Positions 1-9,162 of a DNA stretch of 64,000 nucleotides are shown here, piece by piece (position 1 is the first letter of the stretch; each line of letters opens with the position of its first letter). The notes below the pieces were generated by a model, which made no database searches, was not told where the DNA came from, and saw only the letters and a list, made by a program, of their open reading frames with translations. The position numbers and the translations under genes were made by a program. Source of the stretch: Polynucleobacter sp. MWH-Spelu-300-X4 (GTDB lineage Bacteria > Pseudomonadota > Gammaproteobacteria > Burkholderiales > Burkholderiaceae); assembly GCF_018687515.1 (NCBI RefSeq), contig NZ_CP061294.1, forward strand, positions 124,001 through 188,000, given 5' to 3'.

Positions 1-11
1 GTAGAAATAAA

Positions 12-33
12 AAACCGCCCCGAGGGGCGGTTT
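12..33 (-). terminator. Rho-independent terminator of the porin gene
   Basis: A perfect stem (CCGCCCC, loop GA, GGGGCGG) flanked by A and T runs lies just past the stop of the reverse-strand porin gene. Read on the minus strand it is followed by a T-rich run, as expected for an intrinsic terminator. Confidence 0.85.
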
Positions 34-77
34 GATTTAATGGAGCACTAATCATTAATTAGCTAAACCAATATAGA

Positions 78-1277
78 TTAGAACGTGTGACGCAAACCAA
101 AGCCATACTGTGTATTTTTAATTTCTGAGTTAGCCACATCAGCTGTATCGCCTGAAGCTTTGGCCATACCGTAGAAGACTGTAGCTGAAGTACGCTTACT
201 TAAAGCATATGTTGCTGCAACTTGGTAAGCATCAACGTCAAACTTTGTTGTATCTCCGCCTTGTGTGTATTTCCATGAGCCTTGGCCATAGTTTGCTGTC
301 AAAGTCACATTTGCACCTACGGGTACAGTAGCTCCCAAATCCCAACCATCACGTTTAAGTTCATTGGCTGTTGTTGTTAAATTAGCAAATGAAGCAGGCA
401 CATTACCTGTTGTCTCATTTTTACGGGTGCCATAAGAAGCAAATACTTTCGCTACTTTGAAATCATAATTACCGCCAAAAGTCCAAGTAGTACGATCTGT
501 ATCTGAGCGTGTTGTTGTGCTTGCTGCGCCAATAGTTTGCGCTTTGCTATCAACAGTTTGATATGACATACCTAAATTTAATGCACCTGCTGAATATTTT
601 GCGCCAATAGCAAATAATTGAGCATCTGCTTCACCAGCATTTGCGCCTGCTACTACAGTTGTAGTTAAGTCATCAGTGACTTTACCCCATTGACCAATTA
701 CTTGTAGACCACCCATAACTGGAGAAGAGTACTCAACCATATTGCCGCGTGTGAATGCGCCAGATGTAAGTGCTCCTGCTGGCGATGCTGCACTTACAGT
801 CTCCCCAAATGCAAATGAGTAGTTATGGATGCGGCCAGCAATATTGCCTGTCGGGGAGGCGCGACCAATGCCGCCAGAAATTTGATCTTCAAGAACATAT
901 TGGTAACCAATGCGTAGTTCACCAAAATTGCCACCCACAAAAGCGTATGAATGACGACCTGTTCCTAATAATTGTGTCGCTAAGTCAGCAGAGGCGCCAA
1001 ATGAGCTTAAGTTCATGGCAGCAGAATAACCAGCTCGCATGCCACTACCTAGATCTTCTTTAACGTCAATGCCAATGGCGCTGGATGTCCAGCTTGCTGC
1101 ACCGTTGCCGTTAGGGCCAGTTTGTTTGCGCGTGACTGTATCTGTACCGTCAGTGAAAGTATTTTTCAATGAGTGCATACCTAAATCGATGTTACCAGAT
1201 AAAGTTACTGATGATTGAGCTTGTGCTACACCAGCTACTGAAGCCAATGCTGCTAAAGCGATAAGTGATTTTTTCAT
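78..1277 (-). CDS. Gram-negative general porin (Burkholderia-type)
   Basis: A 399-residue outer-membrane porin giving passive diffusion of small hydrophilic solutes. It starts with a clear signal peptide ending in AQA (about residue 20), then a mature start SSVTLSGNIDLGM typical of betaproteobacterial porins. The body alternates glycine-rich beta strands and polar loops, and the protein ends in phenylalanine (GLRHTF), the usual signature recognised by the outer-membrane insertion machinery. The start ATG has a GGAG ribosome site. The gene is monocistronic, with its own terminator downstream, and is divergent from the FadL-like gene. Solute specificity cannot be read from the sequence. Confidence 0.93.
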   Translation of the reverse strand: MKKSLIALAALASVAGVAQAQSSVTLSGNIDLGMHSLKNTFTDGTDTVTRKQTGPNGNGAASWTSSAIGIDVKEDLGSGMRAGYSAAMNLSSFGASADLATQLLGTGRHSYAFVGGNFGELRIGYQYVLEDQISGGIGRASPTGNIAGRIHNYSFAFGETVSAASPAGALTSGAFTRGNMVEYSSPVMGGLQVIGQWGKVTDDLTTTVVAGANAGEADAQLFAIGAKYSAGALNLGMSYQTVDSKAQTIGAASTTTRSDTDRTTWTFGGNYDFKVAKVFASYGTRKNETTGNVPASFANLTTTANELKRDGWDLGATVPVGANVTLTANYGQGSWKYTQGGDTTKFDVDAYQVAATYALSKRTSATVFYGMAKASGDTADVANSEIKNTQYGFGLRHTF

Positions 1278-1414
1278 TCGTAAATCTCCATAATTTAGGA
1301 ATGAAGAGATAGATTAGGGCGCTAAAATCACTCCTTATAAGGGGAAATACTTAGATTAATTTTGTAGATGCTGAATTAAATTAAAACAGTCGTTCTAATA
1401 ATTGAGGAGAAAAC

Positions 1415-2731
1415 ATGAAACTAAAACCATTAGTTCTAGCTATTGCTTTAAGTGGGGTCTCAACAGCCTCTTTTTCAGCTGGATTTCAGGTATTTCAACA
1501 AAACGCTAGTGGCTTAGGTAATGCTTATGCTGGCTCTGCTGCTGTTGCAGATAATGCCAGTACAGTTTTTTATAACCCAGCTGGCATGACCGAGCTAAAA
1601 GGCAATCATGTATCTGTTGGTTTAAATGTAACTGATGCAAGCATTAAATTTACAAACGGTAGTTCTTCTGTGAGTGGATTAGCAAGTGCAGGTAATGGGG
1701 GTAATGCTGGTACAACTCCTTTAATTCCTAATGGATATTTCACATCGCAAATTGATGAGAAGCTGACCTTTGGTATGGGCATTGGTGCTCCCTTTGGCTC
1801 TCATTCAAAATATGATGGGGCATGGGTGGGTGGTGCTCAAGCGCTTGAGTTTAATATTAAGACAATAAATCTAAACCCTTCCATTGCCTATAAATTGAAC
1901 GAAGTGGTATCGCTAGGGTTTGGTTTAAATTTTCAGAAATTAGATGCTGATTACAAAAGAATAACTGGAACAATTACAACTTATCCAGTTGCGGTGGGCA
2001 ACTCGACATTTTATGCAAATTTAACAACTGGTTTGACTCATATGGATTTATCTGATAACTCTTCATATGGTTGGAATGCTGGTGCTCTATTTAAGTTAGA
2101 TGATCGAACAAAAATCGGTATTTCTTATAGGTCTGCTATAAAGCATAGTTTGTCAGGCTCTTTGACAACTTCAGGTGTTAGCTCAACAACGCCTGGTATT
2201 GGGGGAGCTGTTGATGCTACAGGAACTGGACCTGGTTCAGCCAATGTCAAATTACCTGACATGGCTTTTTTAAGTGTTGTTCATAAATATAACGATACAG
2301 TTGAGATTCTTGGCGATGTTTCTTGGACGGGATGGAGCTCAATTCCAAAGATTGATGTGTATAACCTTGCATCATCATCTCTAGCTCAAACTTTGGTGAC
2401 TGATTTCAAAGATAGTTGGCGTTTTGCTTTAGGGGCAAATTATCAATATGCATCTAATTTAAAGTTGAAGGCTGGTGTTGCTTATGATAAAACGCCAGTA
2501 AAAAGTCCTGATACTAGGTTGGTTTCATTACCCGATAATGATCGAACATGGTTAACTGTTGGAACTCAGTGGAAGTATGATAAAGATAGCGTTGTAGACA
2601 TTGGGTTAGCAAGAGTATTTATTAAAAATTCAGATGTTAATAATGATCAACGACCTGCTCGTGGGTTAGTAAATGGATCATATAAATCTAGTGCTTGGTT
2701 ATTCGGCCTTCAATATTCAAGAGCCTTCTAA
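1415..2731 (+). CDS. FadL/OmpP1/TodX-family outer-membrane transporter
   Basis: A 438-residue outer-membrane beta-barrel of the FadL family, which carries hydrophobic compounds (long-chain fatty acids or aromatic hydrocarbons) across the outer membrane. The signal peptide ends at about residue 22 (SFSA). It is followed by the family N-terminus GFQVFQQNASGLGNAYAG and the NPAGM motif near residue 55. The C-terminus YSRAF ends in phenylalanine. A strong ribosome site (GAGGAG) precedes the ATG. Its place in a window rich in phenol-degradation genes makes aromatic uptake tempting, but it is 20 kb from them and fatty acids are equally possible. Confidence 0.9.
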   Translation: MKLKPLVLAIALSGVSTASFSAGFQVFQQNASGLGNAYAGSAAVADNASTVFYNPAGMTELKGNHVSVGLNVTDASIKFTNGSSSVSGLASAGNGGNAGTTPLIPNGYFTSQIDEKLTFGMGIGAPFGSHSKYDGAWVGGAQALEFNIKTINLNPSIAYKLNEVVSLGFGLNFQKLDADYKRITGTITTYPVAVGNSTFYANLTTGLTHMDLSDNSSYGWNAGALFKLDDRTKIGISYRSAIKHSLSGSLTTSGVSSTTPGIGGAVDATGTGPGSANVKLPDMAFLSVVHKYNDTVEILGDVSWTGWSSIPKIDVYNLASSSLAQTLVTDFKDSWRFALGANYQYASNLKLKAGVAYDKTPVKSPDTRLVSLPDNDRTWLTVGTQWKYDKDSVVDIGLARVFIKNSDVNNDQRPARGLVNGSYKSSAWLFGLQYSRAF

Positions 2732-2748
2732 CTTTTGTGGTTCTTAGT

Positions 2749-2775
2749 AAAAAGGCCTCATATGAGGCCTTTTTT
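2749..2775. terminator. Bidirectional terminator between fadL-like gene and protease
   Basis: Perfect inverted repeat AAAAAGGCCTCAT/ATGAGGCCTTTTT with A and T runs on either side. It sits between two converging genes and can serve both. Confidence 0.88.
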
Positions 2776-2802
2776 ATTCATTAGATCGATTTTGTAAGAC
2801 AG

Positions 2803-3981
2803 TTACTTCTGCCTCTTCGGCCCTGGCCTCTTACCTACTTGTATCTCAATCTCTAGGTCTTTACCTTTTCTGCTGATCTCGGCTTTAATCTTTTGACCTG
2901 GGCTTACTGCTGAAATCTTATTGAGTAGCTGAGTAATATCTTTAACAGGTTTGCCATCTATTTTTTTAAGCACATCACCAGGCTTGATGCCGGCTCTATC
3001 TGCGGGACCATTTTGAAGAGTGCCGATAATCAGTACGCCTTCAGGTTTAATTTTTAAAGTATCAGCCAGCTCTTGATTGATATTTTGTGGCTCAACACCA
3101 ATCCATCCGCGAGTAACGCCGCCGTTCTTTGTAATGGCTTCTAGCACTTCTTTTGCAGTACTAATTGGAATAGCAAATCCAATGCCCATGGAGCCGCCAC
3201 TGCGTGAGTAAATCGCTGTATTAATGCCAATGAGATGGCCTCTTGTATCCACTAATGCGCCACCAGAATTACCTGGGTTAATGGCGGCATCGGTTTGAAT
3301 AAAGTTCTCGAAGGTATTGATGCCCAAATGATCTCTACCTAATGCAGAAACGATGCCAGATGTCACGGTTTGACCAACGCCAAATGGATTGCCGATTGCT
3401 AAAACAATATCGCCGACTTTGACAGACTCTATTTTTGCAAAGGTAATGGGTTTGGGGAGGTTCGGGATATTAATTCTTAAAACGGCGATGTCGGTATCTG
3501 GGTCGCTACCGATAACAGTTGCTTTTGTTTTTCTGCCATCAGCTAATGCCACTTCAATCTGATCAGCACCTTCAATCACATGGTGGTTGGTCAGTATTAA
3601 CCCTTCTGCACTAACAATTACACCTGAACCAAGACTTGAAGACTCTTCTTCTTTATTAGGTGCTTGATCTCCGAAGAAAAATTGGAACCAAGGATCATTG
3701 GATTGCGAGCTATTGGAGTCTTTTTTATTTCTCTTTTGTTTAACGACGTTCTTGCTCGTAAAAATATTGACCACAGCTGGCATAGAGCGTTTAACCGCTT
3801 CGTGATGTGAGCCTGGGTTGGGTGTGCTTGGATCAATGGAAGATTCATTAATGGTGATGCTGCTAACACCATTAAAACCAATACCATCTAGCCAATTTGG
3901 CTTAAAAGTACTTAAGATAAACAAAATTGCCAATAAAAGAGTGACAATCTGTGCGAAGAGTAACCAAAGTCGTTTCAACAT
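2803..3981 (-). CDS. HtrA/Deg-family serine protease with one PDZ domain
   Basis: A 392-residue periplasmic quality-control protease anchored by one N-terminal membrane segment (about residues 5-24). The trypsin-like domain shows the catalytic triad: His134 in TNHHVIEG, Asp164 in TDIAVLRI and Ser239 in NPGNSGGAL. A single PDZ domain follows (about 285-385). One membrane anchor plus one PDZ resembles DegS, but several betaproteobacterial homologues with this layout are simply called DegQ/HtrA-like, so no symbol is given. A Lys/Ser-rich linker (about 80-112) precedes the protease domain. It is divergent from the NIF3 gene with only 17 bp between start codons, so the promoters must overlap the coding regions or each other. 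Confidence 0.9.
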   Translation of the reverse strand: MLKRLWLLFAQIVTLLLAILFILSTFKPNWLDGIGFNGVSSITINESSIDPSTPNPGSHHEAVKRSMPAVVNIFTSKNVVKQKRNKKDSNSSQSNDPWFQFFFGDQAPNKEEESSSLGSGVIVSAEGLILTNHHVIEGADQIEVALADGRKTKATVIGSDPDTDIAVLRINIPNLPKPITFAKIESVKVGDIVLAIGNPFGVGQTVTSGIVSALGRDHLGINTFENFIQTDAAINPGNSGGALVDTRGHLIGINTAIYSRSGGSMGIGFAIPISTAKEVLEAITKNGGVTRGWIGVEPQNINQELADTLKIKPEGVLIIGTLQNGPADRAGIKPGDVLKKIDGKPVKDITQLLNKISAVSPGQKIKAEISRKGKDLEIEIQVGKRPGPKRQK

Positions 3982-3998
3982 AGTGATAGATTAGCCGA

Positions 3999-4832
3999 AT
4001 GCCAAAAAAAAGCCAGCCAAGTTTAAAGACACCCCTGAAAAAAGAAAAAGCTCTGAAAGCTATTAAATCCAGTAAGGGATCGATTGCTAGAGATTTGCTC
4101 GTTAGTCACTTATCTGACTTATTACAAGTGGACCGCGTCAAAGACTATTGTCCGAATGGTTTGCAAGTTCAGGGCAGGGCATCGATTAAAAAAATCGTTA
4201 CTGGGGTTACCGCAAGCAAAGCTTTAATCGAGGAGGCTATTGCTCAAAAAGCCGACGCTATTTTGGTTCACCATGGTTGGTTTTGGAAAAGTGATGATCC
4301 TGCCATTGTTGGACAGTTACATGCCCGCCTAAAGCTTTTAATGGAGCATGACATCAATTTGTTGGCTTACCACCTACCTTTGGACTTGCACCCTCAATTG
4401 GGTAATAACGCTCAATTGGCCAAAATCATGGGGTGGTCTGTGGCCAGCTCTAAGGGGATTGATGGCCTCATTTGGCAGGGGAAACCAAATGCTTCTCAGA
4501 AAACTCTAGGGCAATTAGCAAGAAGTGTGGGTAGTCGTTTAGGGCGTGACCCTTTGGTCATTGGGGACCTTAATCAGCCGATTAAAACGGTTGCCTGGTG
4601 TACTGGCGCTGCTCAATCTTATATAAATGAAGCTATTTTAATGAAAGTGGACGCTTACATCAGTGGTGAGATTTCTGAGCCAACCGTCCATATTGCAAGA
4701 GAAATGGGTATTGCTTACATAGCTGCTGGGCATCACGCTACTGAGCGTTATGGCATTCAGGCGCTAGGTGAGCATCTAGCCAACAAGTTCGGTTTAAAGC
4801 ATACCTTTGTGGATATCCCTAATCCTGTTTAA
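3999..4832 (+). CDS. NIF3-family dinuclear metal-centre protein
   Basis: A 277-residue NIF3/YbgI-family protein. Family members form toroidal hexamers with a two-metal site. Their role is unsettled (sometimes called GTP cyclohydrolase I type 2). Family motifs are visible: [15 protein letters not shown] near residue 45, the metal-binding [16 protein letters not shown], and near the C-terminus SGEISEP and [11 protein letters not shown]. The first 27 residues are Lys/Ser-rich and longer than in most homologues. No later ATG would keep the conserved start, so the upstream ATG was kept. Confidence 0.9.
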   Translation: MPKKSQPSLKTPLKKEKALKAIKSSKGSIARDLLVSHLSDLLQVDRVKDYCPNGLQVQGRASIKKIVTGVTASKALIEEAIAQKADAILVHHGWFWKSDDPAIVGQLHARLKLLMEHDINLLAYHLPLDLHPQLGNNAQLAKIMGWSVASSKGIDGLIWQGKPNASQKTLGQLARSVGSRLGRDPLVIGDLNQPIKTVAWCTGAAQSYINEAILMKVDAYISGEISEPTVHIAREMGIAYIAAGHHATERYGIQALGEHLANKFGLKHTFVDIPNPV

Positions 4833-4905
4833 AAGTTATCGATTGGTTAACAACTGTAAGCCTTTGTAAGTTGATAACTTTTTTATAGGTTTTGCCTATT
4901 TTTTA
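4831..4905 (+). terminator. Probable terminator after the NIF3 gene
   Basis: The repeat AAAAGTTATC (4831-4840) pairs with GATAACTTTT (4873-4882), which is followed by T residues. A second small stem, ATAGG/CCTAT (4885-4899), runs into TTTTTT. Either could end transcription before petA. Confidence 0.55.
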
Positions 4906-4917
4906 AGCTTATGGGGT

Positions 4918-4946
4918 TTAAATCAGGGGGTCGCCTTCGCTATAAT
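4918..4946 (+). promoter_or_regulatory. Candidate sigma-70 promoter of petABC
   Basis: A perfect TATAAT lies at 4941-4946, 46 bp before the petA start, with a weak -35 (TTAAAT) 17 bp upstream. It is the best promoter match in this gap. The -35 is poor, so the assignment is tentative. Confidence 0.45.
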
Positions 4947-4992
4947 TGCCCGTTGACGTCAAAAATAAAGCCTTACAAGAGGGAAATCAGTA

Positions 4993-5592
4993 ATGAGTGA
5001 TCAATGCATGGATAAAAGCCGTCGTAACTGGATCATCGCGACTTCAGTTGCAGGCGGTGTTGGTGGTGCGGCAGTTGTATTACCTTTGGTAAACACATTT
5101 GCTCCGTCTGAGCGAGCAAAAGCAGCCGGTGCTCCTGTTGAAATGGATATCGCTGGTATGCAGCCAGGCGAATTACGCACAGTTGAGTGGCGCGGCAAAC
5201 CAGTTTGGGTTGTTCGTCGTACACCTGAAATGGTTGAGTCACTTAAAAAGACAGATGCTGAAGTGGCTGATCCAAAGTCAGAACGCAACGCAGACTCTTT
5301 AACACCAGAATACGCACGTAACGAATACCGCTCTATCAAGCCTGAGTATTTGGTAGCTGTTGGTATTTGCTCACACTTAGGTTGCTCACCAACTGCAAAA
5401 TTCCAAGCAGGTGCACAACCATCTTTGCCAGACAACTGGGAAGGTGGTTTCTTGTGCCCATGCCACGGTTCTACATTTGACTTGGCTGGTCGAGTATTTA
5501 AAAACAAACCTGCGCCAGACAACTTAGAAGTGCCACCACATATGTATGTGAGCGACACAAAGTTGATCATTGGTGAAGACAAGAAAGCGTAA
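4993..5592 (+). CDS. petA: Ubiquinol-cytochrome c reductase, Rieske iron-sulfur subunit
   Basis: The 199-residue Rieske subunit of the cytochrome bc1 complex passes electrons from ubiquinol to cytochrome c1. An N-terminal SRRNW motif precedes a hydrophobic segment (about 14-36), resembling a Tat-dependent signal anchor. The two cluster-binding boxes are present: CSHLGC and CPCHGS, near residues 125 and 155, each giving one Cys and one His ligand, with the extra cysteines forming the usual disulfide. It is first in petA-petB-petC, with 10 bp to petB. Confidence 0.97.
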   Translation: MSDQCMDKSRRNWIIATSVAGGVGGAAVVLPLVNTFAPSERAKAAGAPVEMDIAGMQPGELRTVEWRGKPVWVVRRTPEMVESLKKTDAEVADPKSERNADSLTPEYARNEYRSIKPEYLVAVGICSHLGCSPTAKFQAGAQPSLPDNWEGGFLCPCHGSTFDLAGRVFKNKPAPDNLEVPPHMYVSDTKLIIGEDKKA

Positions 5593-5602
5593 GGGGTAAA
5601 AC

Positions 5603-7003
5603 ATGGCATTTCATGAAAAAGAAGTTCCAGCGAACGCCTCGCGCGGACAAAAATTATTAGCTTGGGTTGACTCACGTTTCCCATTAACAGCGACTATTGA
5701 AGGTCACTTAACTAAGTACTACGCACCAAAGAACTTTAACTTCTGGTATTTCTTTGGTTCTTTAGCGATTCTAGTTTTGGCTATTCAAATCATTACCGGT
5801 ATTTTCTTGGTGATGCATTACAAGCCTGATGCTGAAAAAGCATTCCAGTCTGTTGAATACATCATGCGCGAAGTGCCTTGGGGTTGGTTGGTGCGTTACT
5901 TGCACTCAACCGGCGCTTCTATGTTCTTCGTAGTGGTTTACCTACATATGTTCCGTGGTTTGATCTACGGTTCATATCGCAAGCCACGTGAATTAGTTTG
6001 GGTATTCGGTTGCGCTATCTTCTTGTGTCTAATGGCTGAAGCGTTCATGGGTTATTTATTACCATGGGGTCAAATGTCTTATTGGGGCGCTCAAGTGATT
6101 GTTAACTTGTTTGCTGCTATTCCATTGGTTGGCCCAGATCTATCTTTATGGATTCGTGGTGACTACGTGGTGGGTGATGCAACCTTGAACCGTTTCTTCT
6201 CATTCCACGTGATTGCTGTTCCATTGGTATTGATCGGTTTGGTAGCTGCTCACATCGTTGCTTTGCACGAAGTAGGTTCTAACAACCCTGATGGCGTAGA
6301 AATCAAAGAAAACTTAGATGCAAATGGCGTACCTGTTGATGGTATTCCTTTCCATCCATATTACTCAGTACATGACCTACTAGGCGTTGGCGTGTTCTTG
6401 ATGATCTTTGCATTTATCGTGTTCTTTATGCCTGAAGTAGGCGGTTATTTCTTAGAACACAATAACTTTATTCCTGCAGATCCGTTGAAGACTCCTCCGC
6501 ACATTGCGCCGGTTTGGTACTTCACACCTTTCTACTCTATGTTGCGCGCTACAACATCACAGTTCTTATTACCAATGTGGATCTTTGCTGCATTGTTATT
6601 AGGTAAAGTGATTCGTAGTACTGAAGACAAAAAAGTAAAAGGTATCTGTGCAGGTATCTTGGCAGTATTAGCCGTGGGCTTCGTTCTATTTGATGCGAAG
6701 TTCTGGGGCGTGATCGTGATGGGTGGCTCAGTGGTAATTTTCTTCTTCTTGCCATGGTTAGATAACTCACCTGTTAAGTCGATTCGTTACCGTCCACAGT
6801 TCCACAAATACATCTATGGTGTATTTGTTGTTGCTTTCATTATTTTGGGCTACTTGGGCATTCAACCTCCATCACCAATTGGTGAGAAGGTTTCTCAAAT
6901 TTGCACCATCATCTATTTTGGTTTCTTCCTAGCAATGCCTTGGTGGAGCCGTATGGGTGAGTTCAAGCAAGTTCCAAGTCGCGTTAATTTTGTTGCGCAT
7001 TAA
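5603..7003 (+). CDS. petB: Ubiquinol-cytochrome c reductase, cytochrome b subunit
   Basis: A 466-residue integral-membrane cytochrome b holding two hemes and the Qo and Qi quinone sites. The paired heme histidines are seen in the helices with HSTGASMFFVVVYLHMFRG and HVIAVPLVLIGLVAAHIVALHE. The Qo motif reads PVWY rather than the classical PEWY, a form also found in other beta- and gammaproteobacteria. At least eight membrane segments are apparent. The C-terminus is extended relative to mitochondrial cytochrome b, as usual for this group. Second gene of petABC. Confidence 0.97.
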   Translation: MAFHEKEVPANASRGQKLLAWVDSRFPLTATIEGHLTKYYAPKNFNFWYFFGSLAILVLAIQIITGIFLVMHYKPDAEKAFQSVEYIMREVPWGWLVRYLHSTGASMFFVVVYLHMFRGLIYGSYRKPRELVWVFGCAIFLCLMAEAFMGYLLPWGQMSYWGAQVIVNLFAAIPLVGPDLSLWIRGDYVVGDATLNRFFSFHVIAVPLVLIGLVAAHIVALHEVGSNNPDGVEIKENLDANGVPVDGIPFHPYYSVHDLLGVGVFLMIFAFIVFFMPEVGGYFLEHNNFIPADPLKTPPHIAPVWYFTPFYSMLRATTSQFLLPMWIFAALLLGKVIRSTEDKKVKGICAGILAVLAVGFVLFDAKFWGVIVMGGSVVIFFFLPWLDNSPVKSIRYRPQFHKYIYGVFVVAFIILGYLGIQPPSPIGEKVSQICTIIYFGFFLAMPWWSRMGEFKQVPSRVNFVAH

Positions 7004-7024
7004 TCGCGAGCACCCATAAGGAAA

Positions 7025-7786
7025 ATGAAAATGAAAAAATTCGTATGGCAAATGATTGGGGGCTTAGTAGTAGCCGCCACAATGAACTCAGTACAAGCTA
7101 ACACTGGTGAGTTCCCATTAGACGCTGCACCTAAGCGTGTTAATAGCGAAGCTGCTCTACAAAATGGCGCTAAATTATTTGTTAACTATTGCTTGAATTG
7201 CCACGGTGCAGTGAGCATGCGTTACAACCGTTTGCGCGATATTGGTTTAACAGACGAGCAAATCAAACAAAACTTGTTATTTACTGGTGAAAAAGTAGGT
7301 GACATGATGACTGTGGCGATTGCACCTAAAGATGCAAAAGCATGGTTTGGTGCAACACCTCCAGATCTATCAGTGATTGCTCGCGCTAAAGGTGCGGACT
7401 ATCTTTACACATATTTGCGTACGTTCTACAAAGACGATACGAAAGCAACTGGTTGGAATAACATGGCTTTCCCAAGCGTTGGTATGCCTCACGTGATGTG
7501 GGAGCTACAAGGTGTTCGTACCGCTAAGTATGTAGAAGAAAAAGATCCACATGACGCGTCTAAGACGCATCATGTTTTCAAAGGCTTTGAACAAGTAACA
7601 CCAGGCAAATTAAAACCGCAAGAGTTTGATGATGCTATGGGTGACTTAGTTGCTTATCTCCAGTGGATGGGTGAGCCTGCGCAGTTGGATCGTAAGCGTT
7701 TAGGCGTTTGGGTATTGATGTTCTTGGCAGTATTTACAGTATTGGCTTGGGGTTTAAACAAGTCATATTGGAAAGACATCCACTAA
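7025..7786 (+). CDS. petC: Ubiquinol-cytochrome c reductase, cytochrome c1 subunit
   Basis: A 253-residue cytochrome c1. A signal peptide (ending near VQA, residue 25) exports it to the periplasm. Heme is bound covalently at CLNCH, with the methionine ligand probably in the MPHVMW segment. A C-terminal membrane anchor (about 228-246) fixes it to the inner membrane. Two in-frame ATGs lie 6 bp apart. The ribosome site AAGGAA spaces better with the second (7031), so the real start may be there. Confidence 0.96.
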   Translation: MKMKKFVWQMIGGLVVAATMNSVQANTGEFPLDAAPKRVNSEAALQNGAKLFVNYCLNCHGAVSMRYNRLRDIGLTDEQIKQNLLFTGEKVGDMMTVAIAPKDAKAWFGATPPDLSVIARAKGADYLYTYLRTFYKDDTKATGWNNMAFPSVGMPHVMWELQGVRTAKYVEEKDPHDASKTHHVFKGFEQVTPGKLKPQEFDDAMGDLVAYLQWMGEPAQLDRKRLGVWVLMFLAVFTVLAWGLNKSYWKDIH

Positions 7787-7810
7787 AAAAATAATTAGGA
7801 GATTTACCCT

Positions 7811-8422
7811 ATGATGGTTTTATATTCGGGCACTAACTGCCCGTTCTCTCAGCGTTGCCGTTTGGTTCTATTTGAAAAAGGCATGGACTTTGAAATCCGT
7901 GACGTTGATCTTTTCAATAAACCAGAAGACATCTCTGTCATGAATCCTTATGGCCAAGTACCTATCTTGGTTGAACGCGATTTAATTCTTTATGAGTCAA
8001 ACATCATTAATGAATACATTGATGAGCGTTTCCCTCATCCACAGTTGATGCCGCCTGACCCGGTTGCGCGTGCTCGTGCTCGTTTGTTCTTGTTCAATTT
8101 TGAAAAAGAACTATTCGTACACGTATCAACTTTGGAAAATGAAAAAGGTAAAGCTGCAGAAAAAAATCATGAAAGAGCGCGTTTAGCTATTCGTGATCGT
8201 TTAACTCAGTTAGCGCCTATTTTCATTAAAAACAAATACATGTTGGGTGATGATTTCTCAATGCTAGACGTGGCGATTGCTCCATTGCTATGGCGCTTAG
8301 AGCACTACGGTATTGATTTATCTCGCAATGCTGCACCTTTAATGAAATATGCAGAGCGTATCTTCAGCCGTCCTGCGTACATTGAAGCGTTGACCCCATC
8401 TGAGAAGGTCATGCGTCGCTAA
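7811..8422 (+). CDS. sspA: Stringent starvation protein A (GST fold)
   Basis: A 203-residue SspA homologue, an RNA-polymerase-associated protein with a glutathione-S-transferase fold but without transferase activity in characterised members. The thioredoxin-like N-domain shows CPFSQRCRLVLFEKGMDFEI. The helical C-domain ends in a basic tail. Its position directly after petABC and before sspB is the conserved order in beta- and gammaproteobacteria and supports the name. GGAG lies upstream. Start could be either of two adjacent ATGs. Confidence 0.93.
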   Translation: MMVLYSGTNCPFSQRCRLVLFEKGMDFEIRDVDLFNKPEDISVMNPYGQVPILVERDLILYESNIINEYIDERFPHPQLMPPDPVARARARLFLFNFEKELFVHVSTLENEKGKAAEKNHERARLAIRDRLTQLAPIFIKNKYMLGDDFSMLDVAIAPLLWRLEHYGIDLSRNAAPLMKYAERIFSRPAYIEALTPSEKVMRR

Positions 8423-8440
8423 TTAGTTCTTTAACTAATT
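8421..8440 (+). other. Hairpin between sspA and sspB
   Basis: Perfect 8-bp inverted repeat AATTAGTT-CTTT-AACTAATT starting at the sspA stop. It lacks a following T run, so it may be a weak attenuator or mRNA-stability element rather than a terminator. Confidence 0.4.
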
Positions 8441-8451
8441 TAGTGAAGTTT

Positions 8452-8844
8452 ATGAACGACGTCCCTAGTACTAAACCTTATTTGGTCCGCGCACTACATC
8501 AGTGGTGTGTGGATCATGGGTTTACTCCTTACTTAGCTGTTTTTGTCACAGAGCAGGTTCATGTTCCTATGGACTATGTGAATAACGGCGAAATCATTCT
8601 TAATATCAGTCCTGAAGCTTGTCAGGAGTTGCATATGGACAATGAGTGGATTGCGTTTAAAGCACGCTTTGCCGGTGTTCCTAGAGAGATTCATGTTCCC
8701 CTAACCAATGTCATGGCAATTTATGCCAAAGAAAATGGTCAGGGTATGTCTTTCCCAGTTGATAGAACGCCACCTTCTGCGCCGGCGGAGGAAAAAAATA
8801 CACCGATTTCTAAAGGAAGGCCTAGCCTAAAGCTAGTGAAATAA
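8452..8844 (+). CDS. sspB: ClpXP adaptor, stringent starvation protein B
   Basis: SspB binds ssrA-tagged peptides and delivers them to ClpXP for degradation. The conserved N-terminal core STKPYLVRALHQWCVDHGFTP is followed by the beta-rich tag-binding domain (NGEIILNISPEA, NEWIAFKARFAG). A flexible acidic/proline linker leads to a basic C-terminal end GRPSLKLVK, which matches the ClpX-binding tail. The ATG at 8452 (MNDVPSTKP) fits the family better than the upstream GTG at 8443, giving 130 residues. Confidence 0.92.
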   Translation: MNDVPSTKPYLVRALHQWCVDHGFTPYLAVFVTEQVHVPMDYVNNGEIILNISPEACQELHMDNEWIAFKARFAGVPREIHVPLTNVMAIYAKENGQGMSFPVDRTPPSAPAEEKNTPISKGRPSLKLVK

Positions 8845-8917
8845 GTTAGAATATCGGGCTTAGAAGTAATTCTGTGGCGTTCTTTATTGAGTACGCAAAA
8901 ATACGCAGAATAGGTTG

Positions 8918-8991
8918 GCCCCCTTAGTTAAATGGTATAACACTTGACTTGTAATCATGGATTGGCAGTTCGATTCTGTCAGGGGGCACCA
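8918..8991 (+). tRNA. tRNA-Thr (UGU anticodon)
   Basis: A 74-nt cloverleaf with acceptor stem GCCCCCT/AGGGGGC, discriminator A and an encoded CCA end. The anticodon loop CTTGTAA places TGT at 8950-8952, reading ACA threonine codons. The T arm contains TTCGATT. Confidence 0.95.
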
Positions 8992-9051
8992 AAAAATTCC
9001 CATATAAATCAATCATATAATTTCTCATCGTGAGAAAATCAGCATTTTTAC

Positions 9052-9120
9052 TGCATTGCAACAAAAATGCCTTGAAATCCTACTGGTTTACCCTAAAATA
9101 GAGTTTGTGCAGTGCAATAA
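9052..9120 (+). promoter_or_regulatory. Two TGCA-type repeats before the phasin gene, possible PhaR sites
   Basis: The 13-mers TGCATTGCAACAA (9052-9064) and TGCAGTGCAATAA (9108-9120) differ at two positions. The first lies in the loop of a perfect inverted repeat GCATTTTT/AAAAATGC (9042-9070). TGC-rich repeats of this kind are bound by the PHB-sensing repressor PhaR upstream of phasin genes in related bacteria. The assignment here is by similarity from memory. Confidence 0.5.
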
Positions 9121-9162
9121 GTGTGCTGCGAATCTTATTAACTAACCTATTTGGAGTACACA

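Noticed and set aside
1333..1342. Palindrome CCTTATAAGG between porin and fadL-like genes as an operator
   Set aside because: A 10-bp palindrome alone is common by chance and no second copy was found nearby.
5001..5684. Long reverse-strand open frame opposite petA
   Set aside because: It lies fully antisense to a clearly conserved Rieske gene, has no recognisable domain or ribosome site, and reflects codon bias of the real gene.
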